Of a DNA stretch of 64,000 nt, positions 24,327-34,033 are shown piece after piece. The notes beneath the pieces are model-generated. The model had not been told where the DNA came from, searched no databases, and worked only from the letters and a program-made list of their open reading frames with translations. Source of the DNA: Bacillus sp. NEB1478 (GTDB lineage: Bacteria > Bacillota > Bacilli > Bacillales > Fictibacillaceae); NCBI RefSeq assembly GCF_031582965.1, contig NZ_CP134049.1, forward strand, positions 2,852,001 to 2,916,000. The letters run 5' to 3'. Positions within the stretch are counted from its first letter, which is position 1. Every line of letters begins with the position of its first letter. Made by a program: the position numbers and the translations under genes.

Positions 24327-25151
24327 ATGATTTGTTCTGTTTCTAAGGGGAGTCTTTTTTACGAGATAGTTGGTGAAGGTTTTCCGATTGTTATACTGCA
24401 TGCGATGGGCACAGATCACCGGTCGATGAAGGCTTGGGTTGAACCAATCTTTGAAAAAATCACGGGCTATAAACGTATTTACGTTGATCTGCCTGCTCAT
24501 GGTTATAGCCAGATTTCGAACGACTTGAAGTCTTCAGATGATATTCGTCAAAATTTACTAGACTTTATTGATTACATACTGCCACAACAAACTTTCTCTA
24601 TTATCGGCACTTCTTATGGAGGATATTTAGCTCAGGGCATTCTTAATCAAAGACTGGAGCAAATAAAAGGAATCTGTCTGCTCAGTCCCGCCCTGCATAT
24701 GAGGAATCGAGTTTCTCCTGAAAAAGTTGTCTTGGCTCGTGATGAGGAACTTCTAAACCAGCTGGATCCAAATATTCGAGCAGGCTTTGAAACATTGATG
24801 ATCTATCAGGATAAAAAGCACTTTGAGTATTTTTTACGGGAGATTCAGCCTGGACGTTTGCTCGCAAACCGAGAATTTTTGCTCTCAAACTGGAGAGAAA
24901 AAGGTTACTTTTTTAGTGAAGAACTCTTTGGAGAAGTTGATCGAGTGGATCAACCCGCCCTTATTGTGACTGGCAAGCAGGATTCGATCTGCAGTTATAA
25001 GGACCCATTTGTCCTGTTAGAAAAATTTCAGCGGGCTTCTTTTGTGGTTTTGGACGAGGCTGGTCATATGCTGCAGATTGAAAAAAGAGAACTGGTACAG
25101 GAGCTTGTTTCGGAGTGGCTTATTCGAGTTAATCATGAAAAAAAAGGCTGA
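24327..25151 (+). CDS. Alpha/beta hydrolase
   Basis: A 274-residue hydrolase with the nucleophile elbow GTSYGG near residue 93, the oxyanion-region motif ILHAMGTDHRS, an acid in VTGKQDSICSY and the catalytic His in EAGHMLQIE. The N-terminus lacks a signal peptide, so it is cytoplasmic. AAGGAG precedes the ATG. It is a single gene ending in a hairpin that overlaps its stop codon (AAGGCTGA 25144-25151 with TCAGCCTT 25161-25168). The substrate is unknown. Confidence 0.88.
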   Translation: MICSVSKGSLFYEIVGEGFPIVILHAMGTDHRSMKAWVEPIFEKITGYKRIYVDLPAHGYSQISNDLKSSDDIRQNLLDFIDYILPQQTFSIIGTSYGGYLAQGILNQRLEQIKGICLLSPALHMRNRVSPEKVVLARDEELLNQLDPNIRAGFETLMIYQDKKHFEYFLREIQPGRLLANREFLLSNWREKGYFFSEELFGEVDRVDQPALIVTGKQDSICSYKDPFVLLEKFQRASFVVLDEAGHMLQIEKRELVQELVSEWLIRVNHEKKG

Positions 25152-25241
25152 TATCTATAGTCAGCCTTCTACTTATATTTGAGCTCGATGTACTTTCTGA
25201 ATGGACACTTTTTTGTGTTTGTTGAATTATTTTATTTTTCG

Positions 25242-25305
25242 CGAGATTAATGCTAAAATCCGCGAGATTATTAAAAAATGTTTTCCTCAGGTAGAATCAC
25301 AGCTC
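25242..25305. repeat. GCGAGATTAT dispersed repeat, copy A
   Basis: Two GCGAGATTA units 21 bp apart are followed by an A-rich spacer, GTTTTCCTCAGG and AGAAT. The same order recurs at 30148-30213. It lies downstream of the LacI gene, in a non-coding stretch. Confidence 0.6.
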
Positions 25306-25343
25306 CAAAATCAGGATCAACACCTACAATTCCACTCTTCTTA

Positions 25344-26333
25344 TTATTTCTTCACCATCTCCGGCATCAAAATCTTCTTATCAATCGATTTTTCTTCATT
25401 TTTCAGCCGGGAGAAGATCAAATCACCCGCAATACCTCCGATTTCGTCAGGACGCTGCATAATGACGGTGAGTTTTTGCTTAAATAAAGAAGAAAATTCC
25501 AAATCGCCAATCGAAACGACTTCAATAGAGTCCAATTCGACGCCTAACTCCTGTAAACCAAGATATAAGCCGTATGTCATTTCATTATTCAATGAAAAAA
25601 CTGCTGTCGGCTGCGGTTCAAGTTTCATTAATCGTTTGATTCCTTCGATTCCTGATCGTCTCGTAAAATCACCCTCATAGACAAAACTAGGATTCATAGA
25701 CTTTCCTGCTTTTTCAAAAGCGTTTATCGCTCCACTCCATCTTTCTTTTGCCGTAATGACAGTTGGTGGTCCGCTGATGATTCCGATTTGCTGATGTCCT
25801 TTTTCCAATAAGTATGTTATCGCATTTTCAGCAATCGCTTCGTTATCTTCTGCAACGACATCGAGATTCAGCCCTTTTATCTGGCGGTCTATTAAAATGA
25901 CTTGTATACCGGAAACTGTGATTTTGCTGATTTTGTCTACATTTTCGCCAGTACCCGCCAGAACGATCCCTTCTACCCTTTGCTCCAAAAGGAAATTGAG
26001 CGATTCTTTTTCCTTTGAAGAGTCTTCTTCCGTATCCATGATTAGGAGATGGTAGCCAGCACCGAGGCATTTTCGCTGGATCTGCCTCGCCATCTGCATG
26101 AAATAGGGATTCGTCATATCCGGAAGAACCAGCCCGATACTACGTGACTTGTCTTGTTTCAGACTTCTCGCAATTGAGTTGGGCTGATAATTCATCTTTT
26201 CCACTGTTTTTAACACTTTTTCTCTTATATCTGCACTCATATAGCCTTTATTATTTAACACGCGGGAGATGGTAGCCGTTGAAACACCGGCTTCCCTCGC
26301 TACTTCTTTTATTGTCACTTTCGGCAATATCAT
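25344..26333 (-). CDS. LacI-family regulator of the sugar operon
   Basis: A 329-residue repressor with the LacI HTH VTIKEVAREAGVSTATISRVLN at residues 6-27, the hinge YQPNSIARSLK and a periplasmic-binding-like effector domain. It is the last gene of the fucI-araB-lacI cluster, 70 bp after araB. Twin palindromes upstream of fucI are the obvious operators. The effector is presumably a pentose, fucose or their intermediates. The ATG follows AGGGAG. Confidence 0.9.
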   Translation of the reverse strand: MILPKVTIKEVAREAGVSTATISRVLNNKGYMSADIREKVLKTVEKMNYQPNSIARSLKQDKSRSIGLVLPDMTNPYFMQMARQIQRKCLGAGYHLLIMDTEEDSSKEKESLNFLLEQRVEGIVLAGTGENVDKISKITVSGIQVILIDRQIKGLNLDVVAEDNEAIAENAITYLLEKGHQQIGIISGPPTVITAKERWSGAINAFEKAGKSMNPSFVYEGDFTRRSGIEGIKRLMKLEPQPTAVFSLNNEMTYGLYLGLQELGVELDSIEVVSIGDLEFSSLFKQKLTVIMQRPDEIGGIAGDLIFSRLKNEEKSIDKKILMPEMVKK

Positions 26334-26403
26334 CTACTCCCTGACTGAAGTTAAACTTTACATGTTTTTTATTATACACGGGATATTAACTTCATCATCC
26401 TGT

Positions 26404-28062
26404 TCACGATCTGCTCATTTTTTTCAAATCATGCAGCATGTTATTTTCGGTTCCAAACGTATCATGAAGTTTCAAATAATGCTCATATAGGCGATCATAA
26501 ATCTCAACGTTTTTTGGTATTGGTTTGATTCTTTCTGTCTTTACCCGTGCCATGTATTCAGCGGCTTCAAAAATGGTTTCATAACCTCCGCTGCCTTTTC
26601 CTGCCGCAACGGCACCGAACATAGCGGCACCTAATGCAGGCGTATGTCTGGAATCCGCAATCTTCATTTCCCGATTCGTCACATCAGCATAGATCTGCAT
26701 CAACAATTGATTGACTTGCGGGAGACCTCCGCACGTGAAAATTTCATTGATTTCAAGTCCAGACTCTTCAAACGTCTCGATGATTTTTCTCGTCCCAAAA
26801 GCTGTAGCTTCGAGCAGTGCCCGGTAGATCTCTTCCGGTTTTGTGTTCAACGTTAATCCAACGATCAGACCGCTTAAATTCGGGTCTCCTAAAATGGACC
26901 GGTTTCCGTTCCACCAATCCAATGCGAGAAGTCCAATCTGTCCAGGCTGATAAGCACTTGCTTTTTCTTCCAAGTATTGATGAACAGATAGATTTTTTTC
27001 TTTTGCTTGCTGTTCGATATATGCGGGAACAGCTTGATCGATATACCATCCGAAAATATCTCCAACGGCTGCCTGTCCTGCTTCGTATCCGTATAAATCT
27101 GGGATGATTCCATCCTTAACAACACCTGAAACACCTTTTATATATTCTTCTCGATCCGAAAGATAGATGTGGCACGTTGAAGTTCCCATTGCCATCACGA
27201 GCTGGCCTGGTTTTACCGCACCGACTGCCGGTACTGCTGAGTGAGCATCAATGATTCCGACAGCTACCGGAGTGCCTGGAGCGAGCCCCATTGAAACAGC
27301 CATCTCTTCGTTAAGTACTCCAGCTCTTGATCCGATCGATAATACGTCACCCCGCATTTTTGTTTCTGGGATATCTTCTAATCTAGGATGCAATTTTTTT
27401 AAATATTTTTTGCTCGGATAGCCTGATTCGCGATTCCAGATCCCTTTATAACCGCTATTGCAGCTGCTTCGTACCAACTGATCGGTTAACTGTGATGTAA
27501 CCCAGTCACCCGCTTCCAAAAAGAGGTCTGCAGCTTCATAAAGTTCAGGTGCCTCTTTTAAAATCTGTAGGATCTTCGGGAACATCCATTCAGAAGAGAT
27601 CTTTCCGCCATATTTTTGTAAAAATGGCTCGTTCATTTCTTCAGCCGTTTTTGTGACTTCATCCGCTTCAACATGTGCCGCATGATGCTTCCACAATTTT
27701 ACCCAGCTATGCGGGCTGCTGCTCCATCTTTCATCCAAGCATAATGGTTTTAAATTCTCATCGAGAGGCAGCATCGTACATGATGTAAAATCAATGCCAA
27801 GCCCGATCACGTCATTCGAGCTGATTCCCGCTTTCTCCAAAACGTCCGGAACAGATCTGTAAAGCACGTCGAAATAATCTTGGGGATGCTGAAGCGCCCA
27901 GTCACTTCCAAGCTTTGTTCCATCGGGAAGTGTTTCATCTATCACTTTATGTTTGTAAGGTGTGACAGAACTGGTGATTTCTCTTCCATTTGCCATATCA
28001 ACAAGGACTGCTCTTCCCGATTCTGTTCCAAAATCAATACCTATCGAATATTTGACACCCAT
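26404..28062 (-). CDS. araB: Ribulokinase (FGGY family)
   Basis: A 552-residue sugar kinase that phosphorylates ribulose to ribulose-5-phosphate. The N-terminal phosphate motif [11 protein letters not shown], the substrate region [15 protein letters not shown], the MAMGTSTCH segment and the C-terminal [17 protein letters not shown] are characteristic of AraB. The length matches AraB and exceeds that of fuculokinase or xylulokinase, so ribulose is favoured over fuculose. It lies 27 bp downstream of the isomerase gene, so the two act consecutively. Confidence 0.9.
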   Translation of the reverse strand: MGVKYSIGIDFGTESGRAVLVDMANGREITSSVTPYKHKVIDETLPDGTKLGSDWALQHPQDYFDVLYRSVPDVLEKAGISSNDVIGLGIDFTSCTMLPLDENLKPLCLDERWSSSPHSWVKLWKHHAAHVEADEVTKTAEEMNEPFLQKYGGKISSEWMFPKILQILKEAPELYEAADLFLEAGDWVTSQLTDQLVRSSCNSGYKGIWNRESGYPSKKYLKKLHPRLEDIPETKMRGDVLSIGSRAGVLNEEMAVSMGLAPGTPVAVGIIDAHSAVPAVGAVKPGQLVMAMGTSTCHIYLSDREEYIKGVSGVVKDGIIPDLYGYEAGQAAVGDIFGWYIDQAVPAYIEQQAKEKNLSVHQYLEEKASAYQPGQIGLLALDWWNGNRSILGDPNLSGLIVGLTLNTKPEEIYRALLEATAFGTRKIIETFEESGLEINEIFTCGGLPQVNQLLMQIYADVTNREMKIADSRHTPALGAAMFGAVAAGKGSGGYETIFEAAEYMARVKTERIKPIPKNVEIYDRLYEHYLKLHDTFGTENNMLHDLKKMSRS

Positions 28063-28089
28063 AAGACTCCTCCCTTCTGATAAAAAAGA

Positions 28090-29901
28090 TTATGACTTGT
28101 ACAACGGGCCAAACGCAGAACATGCACGATAGTCGGCTTCCATCAGATTATCTGTCCCGAACGCACTCCACGCACTTGGACGGAAGATTCGTTCTTCATT
28201 CACATTGTGCATGGATACTGGAATCCGCAGCATCGATGCTAATGTGATAAAATCTGCACCGACATGGCCATAGCTTAATGCACAGTGATTGGATCCCCAG
28301 TTGTACATCACCGAGTACACATCTTTAAAAACTCCTTTGCCTGTCAGCTTCGGAACAAACCAAGTAGTCGGCCATGTGGCGTTCGTTCTTTTATCCAATG
28401 TGTCATGAACATCATCTGGCAATTCAACAGTATATCCTTCAGCGATCTGTAAAACAGGTCCGATTCCTTTTACAAGATTGATCCGTGCCATCGTTACGGG
28501 CATTTCACCTTTTGTTGTATAATCCGTCGAAAACCCGCCCCCTCGGAAAAAGTCTACTGCCTGGCACCATTCTGTATGATCTAAGCACTTTCCAACTTCT
28601 TCTTCCGTGATCTCCCAATGTGGTTTCATGGCTGGTTTCCCGTTGATTTCTTGCTGCCCTGTTCCATCTAGTGCAGCTGGTCCGGAGTTGATCAGATGGA
28701 TGATTCCATTTTCTGCTTTTCCGGTTAACTTCTGTCCTGTCACTCGTTCAACGGCTTTCGGACTCCAATACGTCCTTACATCCGCAAAAATCTGTGCAGC
28801 ATTTGTTAAAAGATGACCTAATAACATCGTTACTCCGTTTAACGTATCATTTTCTGTGGCGATGACGAACGGTTCCCGAATCCCGTTCCAATCGAATGAT
28901 GAAGAAAGAATGGCTTCCATAAAATCACCGTTCGGCATAAAATCTGTCCAAGCACGCTGTCCTTGAAACCCAGAAGCGATCGCATTTCTCCCCAAAGCTT
29001 CCTCACCGAATCCCTTTTCAGCAAGCTTCGGATTTCCAATCATGAGGTCTTTTGCGATAAGCGTCATTTTGACAACCGTCTGCCAGTCTCCTTCCTGCTG
29101 CTCAGGTGACCGCTGAAGTTCAGGTGGATTAACGTTCTGACCTTCTTTACAGTTTTCCTTCACCCAAAGAAGAGCTTTTTGAAATTCTCCTTCGTCATAA
29201 ATGTTGAGTTCCATTCTGCGGATCAGTTCACTCATATCCACATACTCATTTCTCATGCCAAGGTACTCTTTAAAAAAGTCCTCATCCACGATACATCCCG
29301 CGATTCCCATGGATACAGAACCAATGGATAAATATGATTTTCCTGGAATGATACTTACGCCCACTGCCGACTTCGTAAACTGCAGCAGTTTCTCTTGAAC
29401 ATCTTCCGGAATAGACGAGTCTTCCATTTCCTGAACATCACGTCCATATATATTGAAAACAGGCAATCCTTTTTGGTTATGAGCAGAAGAGGCAGCAGCC
29501 AGATAAACAGCGCCTGGCCTCTCAGTTCCATTGAAGCCCCAGATCGCTTTTATCGTTAATGGATCTTGATCAATCGTTTCAGTCGGATAGCACCACGATG
29601 GTGTTACGGTAATCGTAATATCTACCCCACTAAGCCGAAACTTCTCCTGTGCTTGGGCTGCTTCTGTCACCCCTCCGATACATGTATCTGCAACGACACA
29701 TTCTAATGGTGAACCATCTGGGTATTTAATTTTCTTTTGTAAAAAATCTGAGACCGAGATTGCAAGATTCATTGTTACCTCTTCTAATGATTCGCGTATG
29801 CCTCCCCGACGCCCATCGATCACCGGACGAATACCAACTCTCGGAAAATCCCCTACTAATCTTTTAGTTGACTTGTTTTTCATCTCACTAGTTGTTTGCA
29901 A
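28090..29901 (-). CDS. fucI: L-fucose isomerase family (FucI)
   Basis: A 603-residue cytoplasmic isomerase of the FucI family. It shows [16 protein letters not shown] near residue 20, [11 protein letters not shown], and the metal-binding segments [10 protein letters not shown] and [12 protein letters not shown]. FucI enzymes convert L-fucose to L-fuculose and D-arabinose to D-ribulose. With a ribulokinase next door, and no fuculose-phosphate aldolase, the D-arabinose route is favoured. The start is a TTG at 29901 with GAGGAGGAG about eight bases before it; an ATG six codons later is poorly placed. Two operators lie upstream. Confidence 0.9.
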   Translation of the reverse strand: MQTTSEMKNKSTKRLVGDFPRVGIRPVIDGRRGGIRESLEEVTMNLAISVSDFLQKKIKYPDGSPLECVVADTCIGGVTEAAQAQEKFRLSGVDITITVTPSWCYPTETIDQDPLTIKAIWGFNGTERPGAVYLAAASSAHNQKGLPVFNIYGRDVQEMEDSSIPEDVQEKLLQFTKSAVGVSIIPGKSYLSIGSVSMGIAGCIVDEDFFKEYLGMRNEYVDMSELIRRMELNIYDEGEFQKALLWVKENCKEGQNVNPPELQRSPEQQEGDWQTVVKMTLIAKDLMIGNPKLAEKGFGEEALGRNAIASGFQGQRAWTDFMPNGDFMEAILSSSFDWNGIREPFVIATENDTLNGVTMLLGHLLTNAAQIFADVRTYWSPKAVERVTGQKLTGKAENGIIHLINSGPAALDGTGQQEINGKPAMKPHWEITEEEVGKCLDHTEWCQAVDFFRGGGFSTDYTTKGEMPVTMARINLVKGIGPVLQIAEGYTVELPDDVHDTLDKRTNATWPTTWFVPKLTGKGVFKDVYSVMYNWGSNHCALSYGHVGADFITLASMLRIPVSMHNVNEERIFRPSAWSAFGTDNLMEADYRACSAFGPLYKS

Positions 29902-29920
29902 TGGAAACTCCTCCTCTTGT

Positions 29921-29936
29921 ATGTAATCGTTTACAT
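29921..29936. promoter_or_regulatory. LacI-type operator/cre-like site 1 of the fucI operon
   Basis: ATGTAATCGTTTACAT is a near-palindrome 20-35 bp upstream of the fucI TTG. It also fits the cre consensus TGWNANCGNTNWCA, so it could bind the local LacI protein, CcpA or both. Confidence 0.7.
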
Positions 29937-29966
29937 ATGTTCAGAAAAAAATCTCATGTCCATATG

Positions 29967-29980
29967 TGTAATCGTTTACA
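29967..29980. promoter_or_regulatory. LacI-type operator/cre-like site 2 of the fucI operon
   Basis: TGTAATCGTTTACA repeats the core of site 1, 45 bp further upstream. Two identical sites about four helical turns apart suggest DNA looping. Confidence 0.7.
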
Positions 29981-30147
29981 TAGACTATAAATCAATCTTT
30001 TCAGATGAACAACCTGTAAAAGAGGAAAAAGAAGAATCCATCCTAATTTACTAGTCTGGAAGGTTCATTTATTTTCCGGATTTTTGGATTTTTCGGGTAT
30101 CTCAGTATTCGTATTCTTTCAATACGGACACCTTTTTCATTTCAATA

Positions 30148-30213
30148 CGTTTTCGGAGATTATTTCATTTTCCGCGAGATTATCATATAACGTGTTTTTC
30201 TCAGGAAGAATTT
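30148..30213. repeat. GCGAGATTAT dispersed repeat, copy B
   Basis: CGGAGATTAT and CGCGAGATTAT units lie 21 bp apart and are followed by GTTTTTCTCAGGAAGAAT. The order and spacing match copy A at 25242-25305. Confidence 0.6.
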
Positions 30214-30217
30214 AATA

Positions 30218-30415
30218 TTAAGAACTTCTCCTCTCCTTCTTTATTTGGTGAATGATAAAGATCAGGCTTACAAATCCGGCAGTAAAAGAGCCTGGAATAC
30301 TGAATAACAGGTATCTCCACTCACCAGTAATGATAGAAACAATGCTAAACAGAATAGGAAAACCTACTAATACAAAAAGAGAAACAACTAGTCCTAACCT
30401 TGTATTGTTTTCCAT
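30218..30415 (-). CDS. Small two-helix membrane protein
   Basis: A 65-residue protein with two hydrophobic helices (GLVVSLFVLVGFPILFSIV and LLFSIPGSFTAGFVSLIFII) and a basic tail. A perfect GGAGGAG precedes the ATG. It follows the lipoprotein gene by 16 bp on the same strand and probably shares its transcript. I do not recognise a family. Confidence 0.75.
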   Translation of the reverse strand: MENNTRLGLVVSLFVLVGFPILFSIVSIITGEWRYLLFSIPGSFTAGFVSLIFIIHQIKKERRSS

Positions 30416-30431
30416 TTTTTCTCCTCCTATT

Positions 30432-31148
30432 TTATTGATTCTTATAGACTTGTATTATCGTTTCAGCCAATTCGGTAAAATCCTTCGCATCTTCTTCCTT
30501 GTCGCAGTCACTCCATTTATAATGCTTTTTTCCTTCATTTATCCATACGGTAAGATCGTACTTCATTTTAGATGTCGTACATGTATCTTGTTCATATTCC
30601 CGAATTTGATAATTAATAAATACTAGATTCTTTAACACGATATTCTTATCTTTATTTTCCATCGGAGCATTGTTTGTATCGATGACATTTTCCAAATTCG
30701 CTCCGTATTTAAGTGCAAAATCAAACCTGCCTTCTTTTGAACTATCATATTGTAAAGTAAAGAGCTCAATTTGCAGTGCATCACCGCATTGTTCTAAAAC
30801 CGCAGTCATCTCATTATTTTTCTCTTCCATATGAAACATTTGACACGATGTTTTCCTAATTTCTCCGACTCCAAATTTATCTTCAGTTGTATCTAGTTTA
30901 TATTTATAGGTCTTGCCATCATAATTTATATCTTGGTAAATCGGATCTCCTTCTTTCGTATATTGTGTAATCCGTATCTTGTCACTTTGATGATCGGCAG
31001 AGCTTTTTGAAAAATGGTACAACCGTTCTCCATTTTCAATCCTGCTGTTCCCCATCTTGATCTCATTTTTTGTACTTACAACCTGATCCTCTTTTTGACA
31101 TGCGGATAAGAAACATATAGTTACGAAGAGCAATACCCAGTATCTCAT
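30432..31148 (-). CDS. Predicted lipoprotein
   Basis: A 238-residue secreted lipoprotein with the signal peptide MRYWVLLFVTICFLSAC, where LSAC is the lipobox and Cys17 the anchor. The mature part is polar and contains four further cysteines (at SCQMF, EQCGD, DTCTT and SDCDK), which could pair as disulfides. No enzymatic domain was recognised. It is divergent from the membrane protein gene at 31264 and upstream of the small membrane protein gene. Confidence 0.82.
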   Translation of the reverse strand: MRYWVLLFVTICFLSACQKEDQVVSTKNEIKMGNSRIENGERLYHFSKSSADHQSDKIRITQYTKEGDPIYQDINYDGKTYKYKLDTTEDKFGVGEIRKTSCQMFHMEEKNNEMTAVLEQCGDALQIELFTLQYDSSKEGRFDFALKYGANLENVIDTNNAPMENKDKNIVLKNLVFINYQIREYEQDTCTTSKMKYDLTVWINEGKKHYKWSDCDKEEDAKDFTELAETIIQVYKNQ

Positions 31149-31263
31149 CAGACCATCCCCTAATTAATTTCTATTTATTTCCACCCATTATAAATCTATT
31201 TGATACGTTTAAAAAGGAAAATTATGGACTTTGTCGAATTTTGGGAATAAGGGGGATTTATCA

Positions 31264-32829
31264 TTGAAGAAAACAACAGGAATACTCAAACCCATTTTTA
31301 TTCCCATCATCTTTTTTCTCATTGTATTTTCAGTATTAACGAGTCAGAATCTCGCACACGAAAAAGAACTTCCCGCAGAGGGCTGGAGTCGCTCCCTGCC
31401 ATTAAATACAGGAACTTTTGGCGAAGTTAAGCCAGTCGTTTTTAAAGAAAATAGCCACTATCAAGTATTTGTACCAAAAGAAAACGAAGTCCTATCTTTT
31501 TGGGTGAACGATAAGCTGCAGGTTAGCCATAAGAAAACAATACCTGTCTCAATCCCAAGCGCGCAAAATTTCTGGACCGATCATGGAGACTTCATTTTTG
31601 TAAAAGGAACTCAGCTCATCCATTTTGACGGAAAACAAGAACGTGTCCTCGATAAAGATGTTCTAGGCATGGATTCTAATAAAAATGCCATTATTTATTT
31701 TAAAAGGCATGAAATTTTAAGTGTTGATTCAAAATCTTTTGAGGTTCAATCGCTTGATAAGGTGAAGGAAGATCTTAAATCTGTTGCTCTGAATAACACT
31801 TCAAAATCTTTTATTTCTAAGACAAGCTATTTGAATCCTTATAAAAAAATTAAAGCTATTTTTTATGAATATAAGAATTATGCTTTTTCTAAACATGTAC
31901 TGTTAAACACGGATGAAGCTATTTCAGAGAACCGGTCCAGCTTTTACTTTGTAGAAAACGGTTCTGATTTAACCGTGTATTATATGCTGTTCAAAAACTA
32001 TTCTGGCGGAAAATCATACACCCTTTACCATGGAACGAATAAATTGGACGCAAACTCCGATTGGAATTTCAATCCGATGACCTTTCAGGATAAGAATGGC
32101 GTTGAACTCGAAAATCCTAAGTTTGTCCAGTATGGTGTTGATGAGAACAACAAAGTCAGAACTCTCTTCACAACACGAGCAAAAAAATCTTTCGACAAAG
32201 AGGCAGTCAATGTTTATGAAGCGAAGCAAAAAGGTGATATTTGGCTAACAGAGAGAAGAAGCACAACAAACTACAATTCTATTCATCCTCAATGGATCGG
32301 AAATGAGTCTATTATGTGGATGAATATGACTGGACAGAAAGAATTTACGTATAGCGGTGCCTCAACGAATCAAGAGATTATTGAGAAGAGTCTTATCACA
32401 ACAAAAGAAGACATTAAACAAACGGCTTCGAATACCATTCTTTCTATGTTCAAAGGACTTATTCTAGGTATGAGCGCATTGTATTGGGTTGCACCAGCCG
32501 CTCTATTTGCCCTTATCATTTATTTAGTGAAACTTCAACTAATGGAAGACGAGGATAAGCGTGTGAAGTATGCCATATTAGCCCTGTACCTCGGTATCCA
32601 GTTTATCTTTGTTCAGAAACTGTTCAATGACCATTTTTATTTTTTCGCACCTGACTTCCTTACGTTCAGCGGCAGTTCATTTATACTTCCTGTCATTATT
32701 GCATTGATCAGCGGTCTTGCAGTTCTTATTGGTAAGAAAGGCAATTGGGGAATGCTCGCCACCTTATGTTATTTTGTAGTCGTCAATGTTATTTTTTTGT
32801 CCTTAACTGTGGGACCTTATATGTTTTAG
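31264..32829 (+). CDS. Membrane-anchored extracytoplasmic protein of unknown function
   Basis: A 521-residue protein with an N-terminal membrane helix (residues about 7-28), a large extracytoplasmic domain to about residue 395 and four C-terminal membrane helices. The extracytoplasmic part has repeated beta-strand segments suggestive of a propeller, but no family was recognised. The start is a TTG at 31264 with AAGGGGG eight bases upstream; an in-frame TTG 11 codons earlier has no ribosome site. It heads a three-gene run with the cupin and NUDIX-like genes, spaced by 11 bp and a 4-bp overlap. Confidence 0.75.
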   Translation: MKKTTGILKPIFIPIIFFLIVFSVLTSQNLAHEKELPAEGWSRSLPLNTGTFGEVKPVVFKENSHYQVFVPKENEVLSFWVNDKLQVSHKKTIPVSIPSAQNFWTDHGDFIFVKGTQLIHFDGKQERVLDKDVLGMDSNKNAIIYFKRHEILSVDSKSFEVQSLDKVKEDLKSVALNNTSKSFISKTSYLNPYKKIKAIFYEYKNYAFSKHVLLNTDEAISENRSSFYFVENGSDLTVYYMLFKNYSGGKSYTLYHGTNKLDANSDWNFNPMTFQDKNGVELENPKFVQYGVDENNKVRTLFTTRAKKSFDKEAVNVYEAKQKGDIWLTERRSTTNYNSIHPQWIGNESIMWMNMTGQKEFTYSGASTNQEIIEKSLITTKEDIKQTASNTILSMFKGLILGMSALYWVAPAALFALIIYLVKLQLMEDEDKRVKYAILALYLGIQFIFVQKLFNDHFYFFAPDFLTFSGSSFILPVIIALISGLAVLIGKKGNWGMLATLCYFVVVNVIFLSLTVGPYMF

Positions 32830-32840
32830 GAGGGATCATC

Positions 32841-33215
32841 ATGCAATTGTTTCATTTTGGCAAAGAGTCTGGAACTCCCATCGATAAGTTTGACTCTAAT
32901 TTTATAATGTCGCGAATTGTACTGACAAAAAAACCTGCTCATATTGGGTGTATGCATTTAGAGAAAGGCGGTATAATCGGTTATCACCAAGCTGTTGTTC
33001 CTCAATTGCTGCTTATCGTAAGCGGCGAAGGATACGTTCGTGGAGAAAGTGAAGAATTCGTTCCTTTAATAGCAGGCGAGGCAGTCTTTTGGATAAAGGA
33101 TGAATATCACGAAACACGTATAGACAATGGATTAACCGCGATCGTTATTGAAAGCGAAGAATTGACTCCAGCTTCTTTTATGAAAGAGAAAAAAATTGAA
33201 TCAAGAGGATTATGA
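32841..33215 (+). CDS. Cupin-domain protein
   Basis: A 124-residue single-domain cupin. The segment GGIIGYHQAVVPQLLLIVSGEGYVRGE is the first cupin motif and AGEAVFWIKDEYHETRI the second. The ATG at 32841 follows AGGAGGGA; the upstream extension overlaps the previous gene and is rejected. It lies 11 bp after the membrane protein gene and overlaps the next gene by four bases. Cupins of this size bind small metabolites or metals; the ligand is unknown. Confidence 0.82.
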   Translation: MQLFHFGKESGTPIDKFDSNFIMSRIVLTKKPAHIGCMHLEKGGIIGYHQAVVPQLLLIVSGEGYVRGESEEFVPLIAGEAVFWIKDEYHETRIDNGLTAIVIESEELTPASFMKEKKIESRGL

Positions 33216-33970
33216 ATATGAAACCAACAGTACTTACATCCATCTCAAAACCAATAAAAGTGAAAATCGATGGATGTGCATTAGAGTTGTCTGCACAACT
33301 TAAGTTAGAGATCGAACACTTCTGGAAGACGATCAACGTAAATGGCAGTTTCAGACGAGGCGAAGTCTTTCATGTTCATTCCATTGATGAGCATGAAGAT
33401 CGTTTTGATTTCAACCTGCGCAGTTCTGATTATGCACATTATTTACATACAGTTCGAAGTGAATACATCGGGGATGAAGGCTGCAAAGTAATCTATGGAG
33501 CAGGTTTAGCAGAAACAAAAGACTCGTTCTTTGTGTTTGGAGAAATGGCTGATCATACGGCATATCCCGGCAGACTTCAATGTGTCGGCGGCGGTCTTGA
33601 TGAGGAAGATATGGATGGGGAATTCTTTGATATTGAAAAAAATGTCCTAAGAGAAATGGCTGAAGAACTTGGAATAGAAGATATCGAAAGTCGATGTCAT
33701 AGTACGATTCAATTCATTAAAACCGGTGGAATGTATGATTTTATAGCAGTATTGTTTCATATAAAACTAGATCTGACGTTAGAGGAATTGCAGAAAAACT
33801 ATGAAAGTTATTGTGACGAACTTATTGCAAAAGGCGAACAACCTGAATTTAAAAATCTTGTTACGTTGAAAAATGAATCAAATGCCATCAGTGAATATTT
33901 ACAATCCGAGCAACGTGATTGTGTCGATTATTTATTTCCTTTTTTAGAGCAATTTATAAGAAAAGCTTGA
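33212..33970 (+). CDS. NUDIX-like hydrolase
   Basis: A 252-residue protein with a NUDIX-type box whose Glu-rich end is intact (NVLREMAEELGIED). The GGGLDEEDMDGEFFDIEK stretch before it is longer than the usual Gx5Ex7, so the loop carries an insertion. The N-terminal 85 residues are mixed alpha/beta, without recognised motifs. The start overlaps the cupin stop codon (ATGA). A terminator hairpin overlaps its own stop codon, closing the operon. Confidence 0.78.
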   Translation: MNMKPTVLTSISKPIKVKIDGCALELSAQLKLEIEHFWKTINVNGSFRRGEVFHVHSIDEHEDRFDFNLRSSDYAHYLHTVRSEYIGDEGCKVIYGAGLAETKDSFFVFGEMADHTAYPGRLQCVGGGLDEEDMDGEFFDIEKNVLREMAEELGIEDIESRCHSTIQFIKTGGMYDFIAVLFHIKLDLTLEELQKNYESYCDELIAKGEQPEFKNLVTLKNESNAISEYLQSEQRDCVDYLFPFLEQFIRKA

Positions 33971-33991
33971 GGCTCGCTGCCTCAAGCTTTT
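33961..33991. terminator. Convergent terminator
   Basis: AAAAGCTTGAGGC (33961-33973) pairs perfectly with GCCTCAAGCTTTT (33979-33991) around a TCGCT loop. It ends the NUDIX-like operon and may also serve the opposing GNAT gene. Confidence 0.9.
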
Positions 33992-34033
33992 AGTTATTCT
34001 TTATGTTTTTCTTCCATTCTTCTTTTAAAATAC

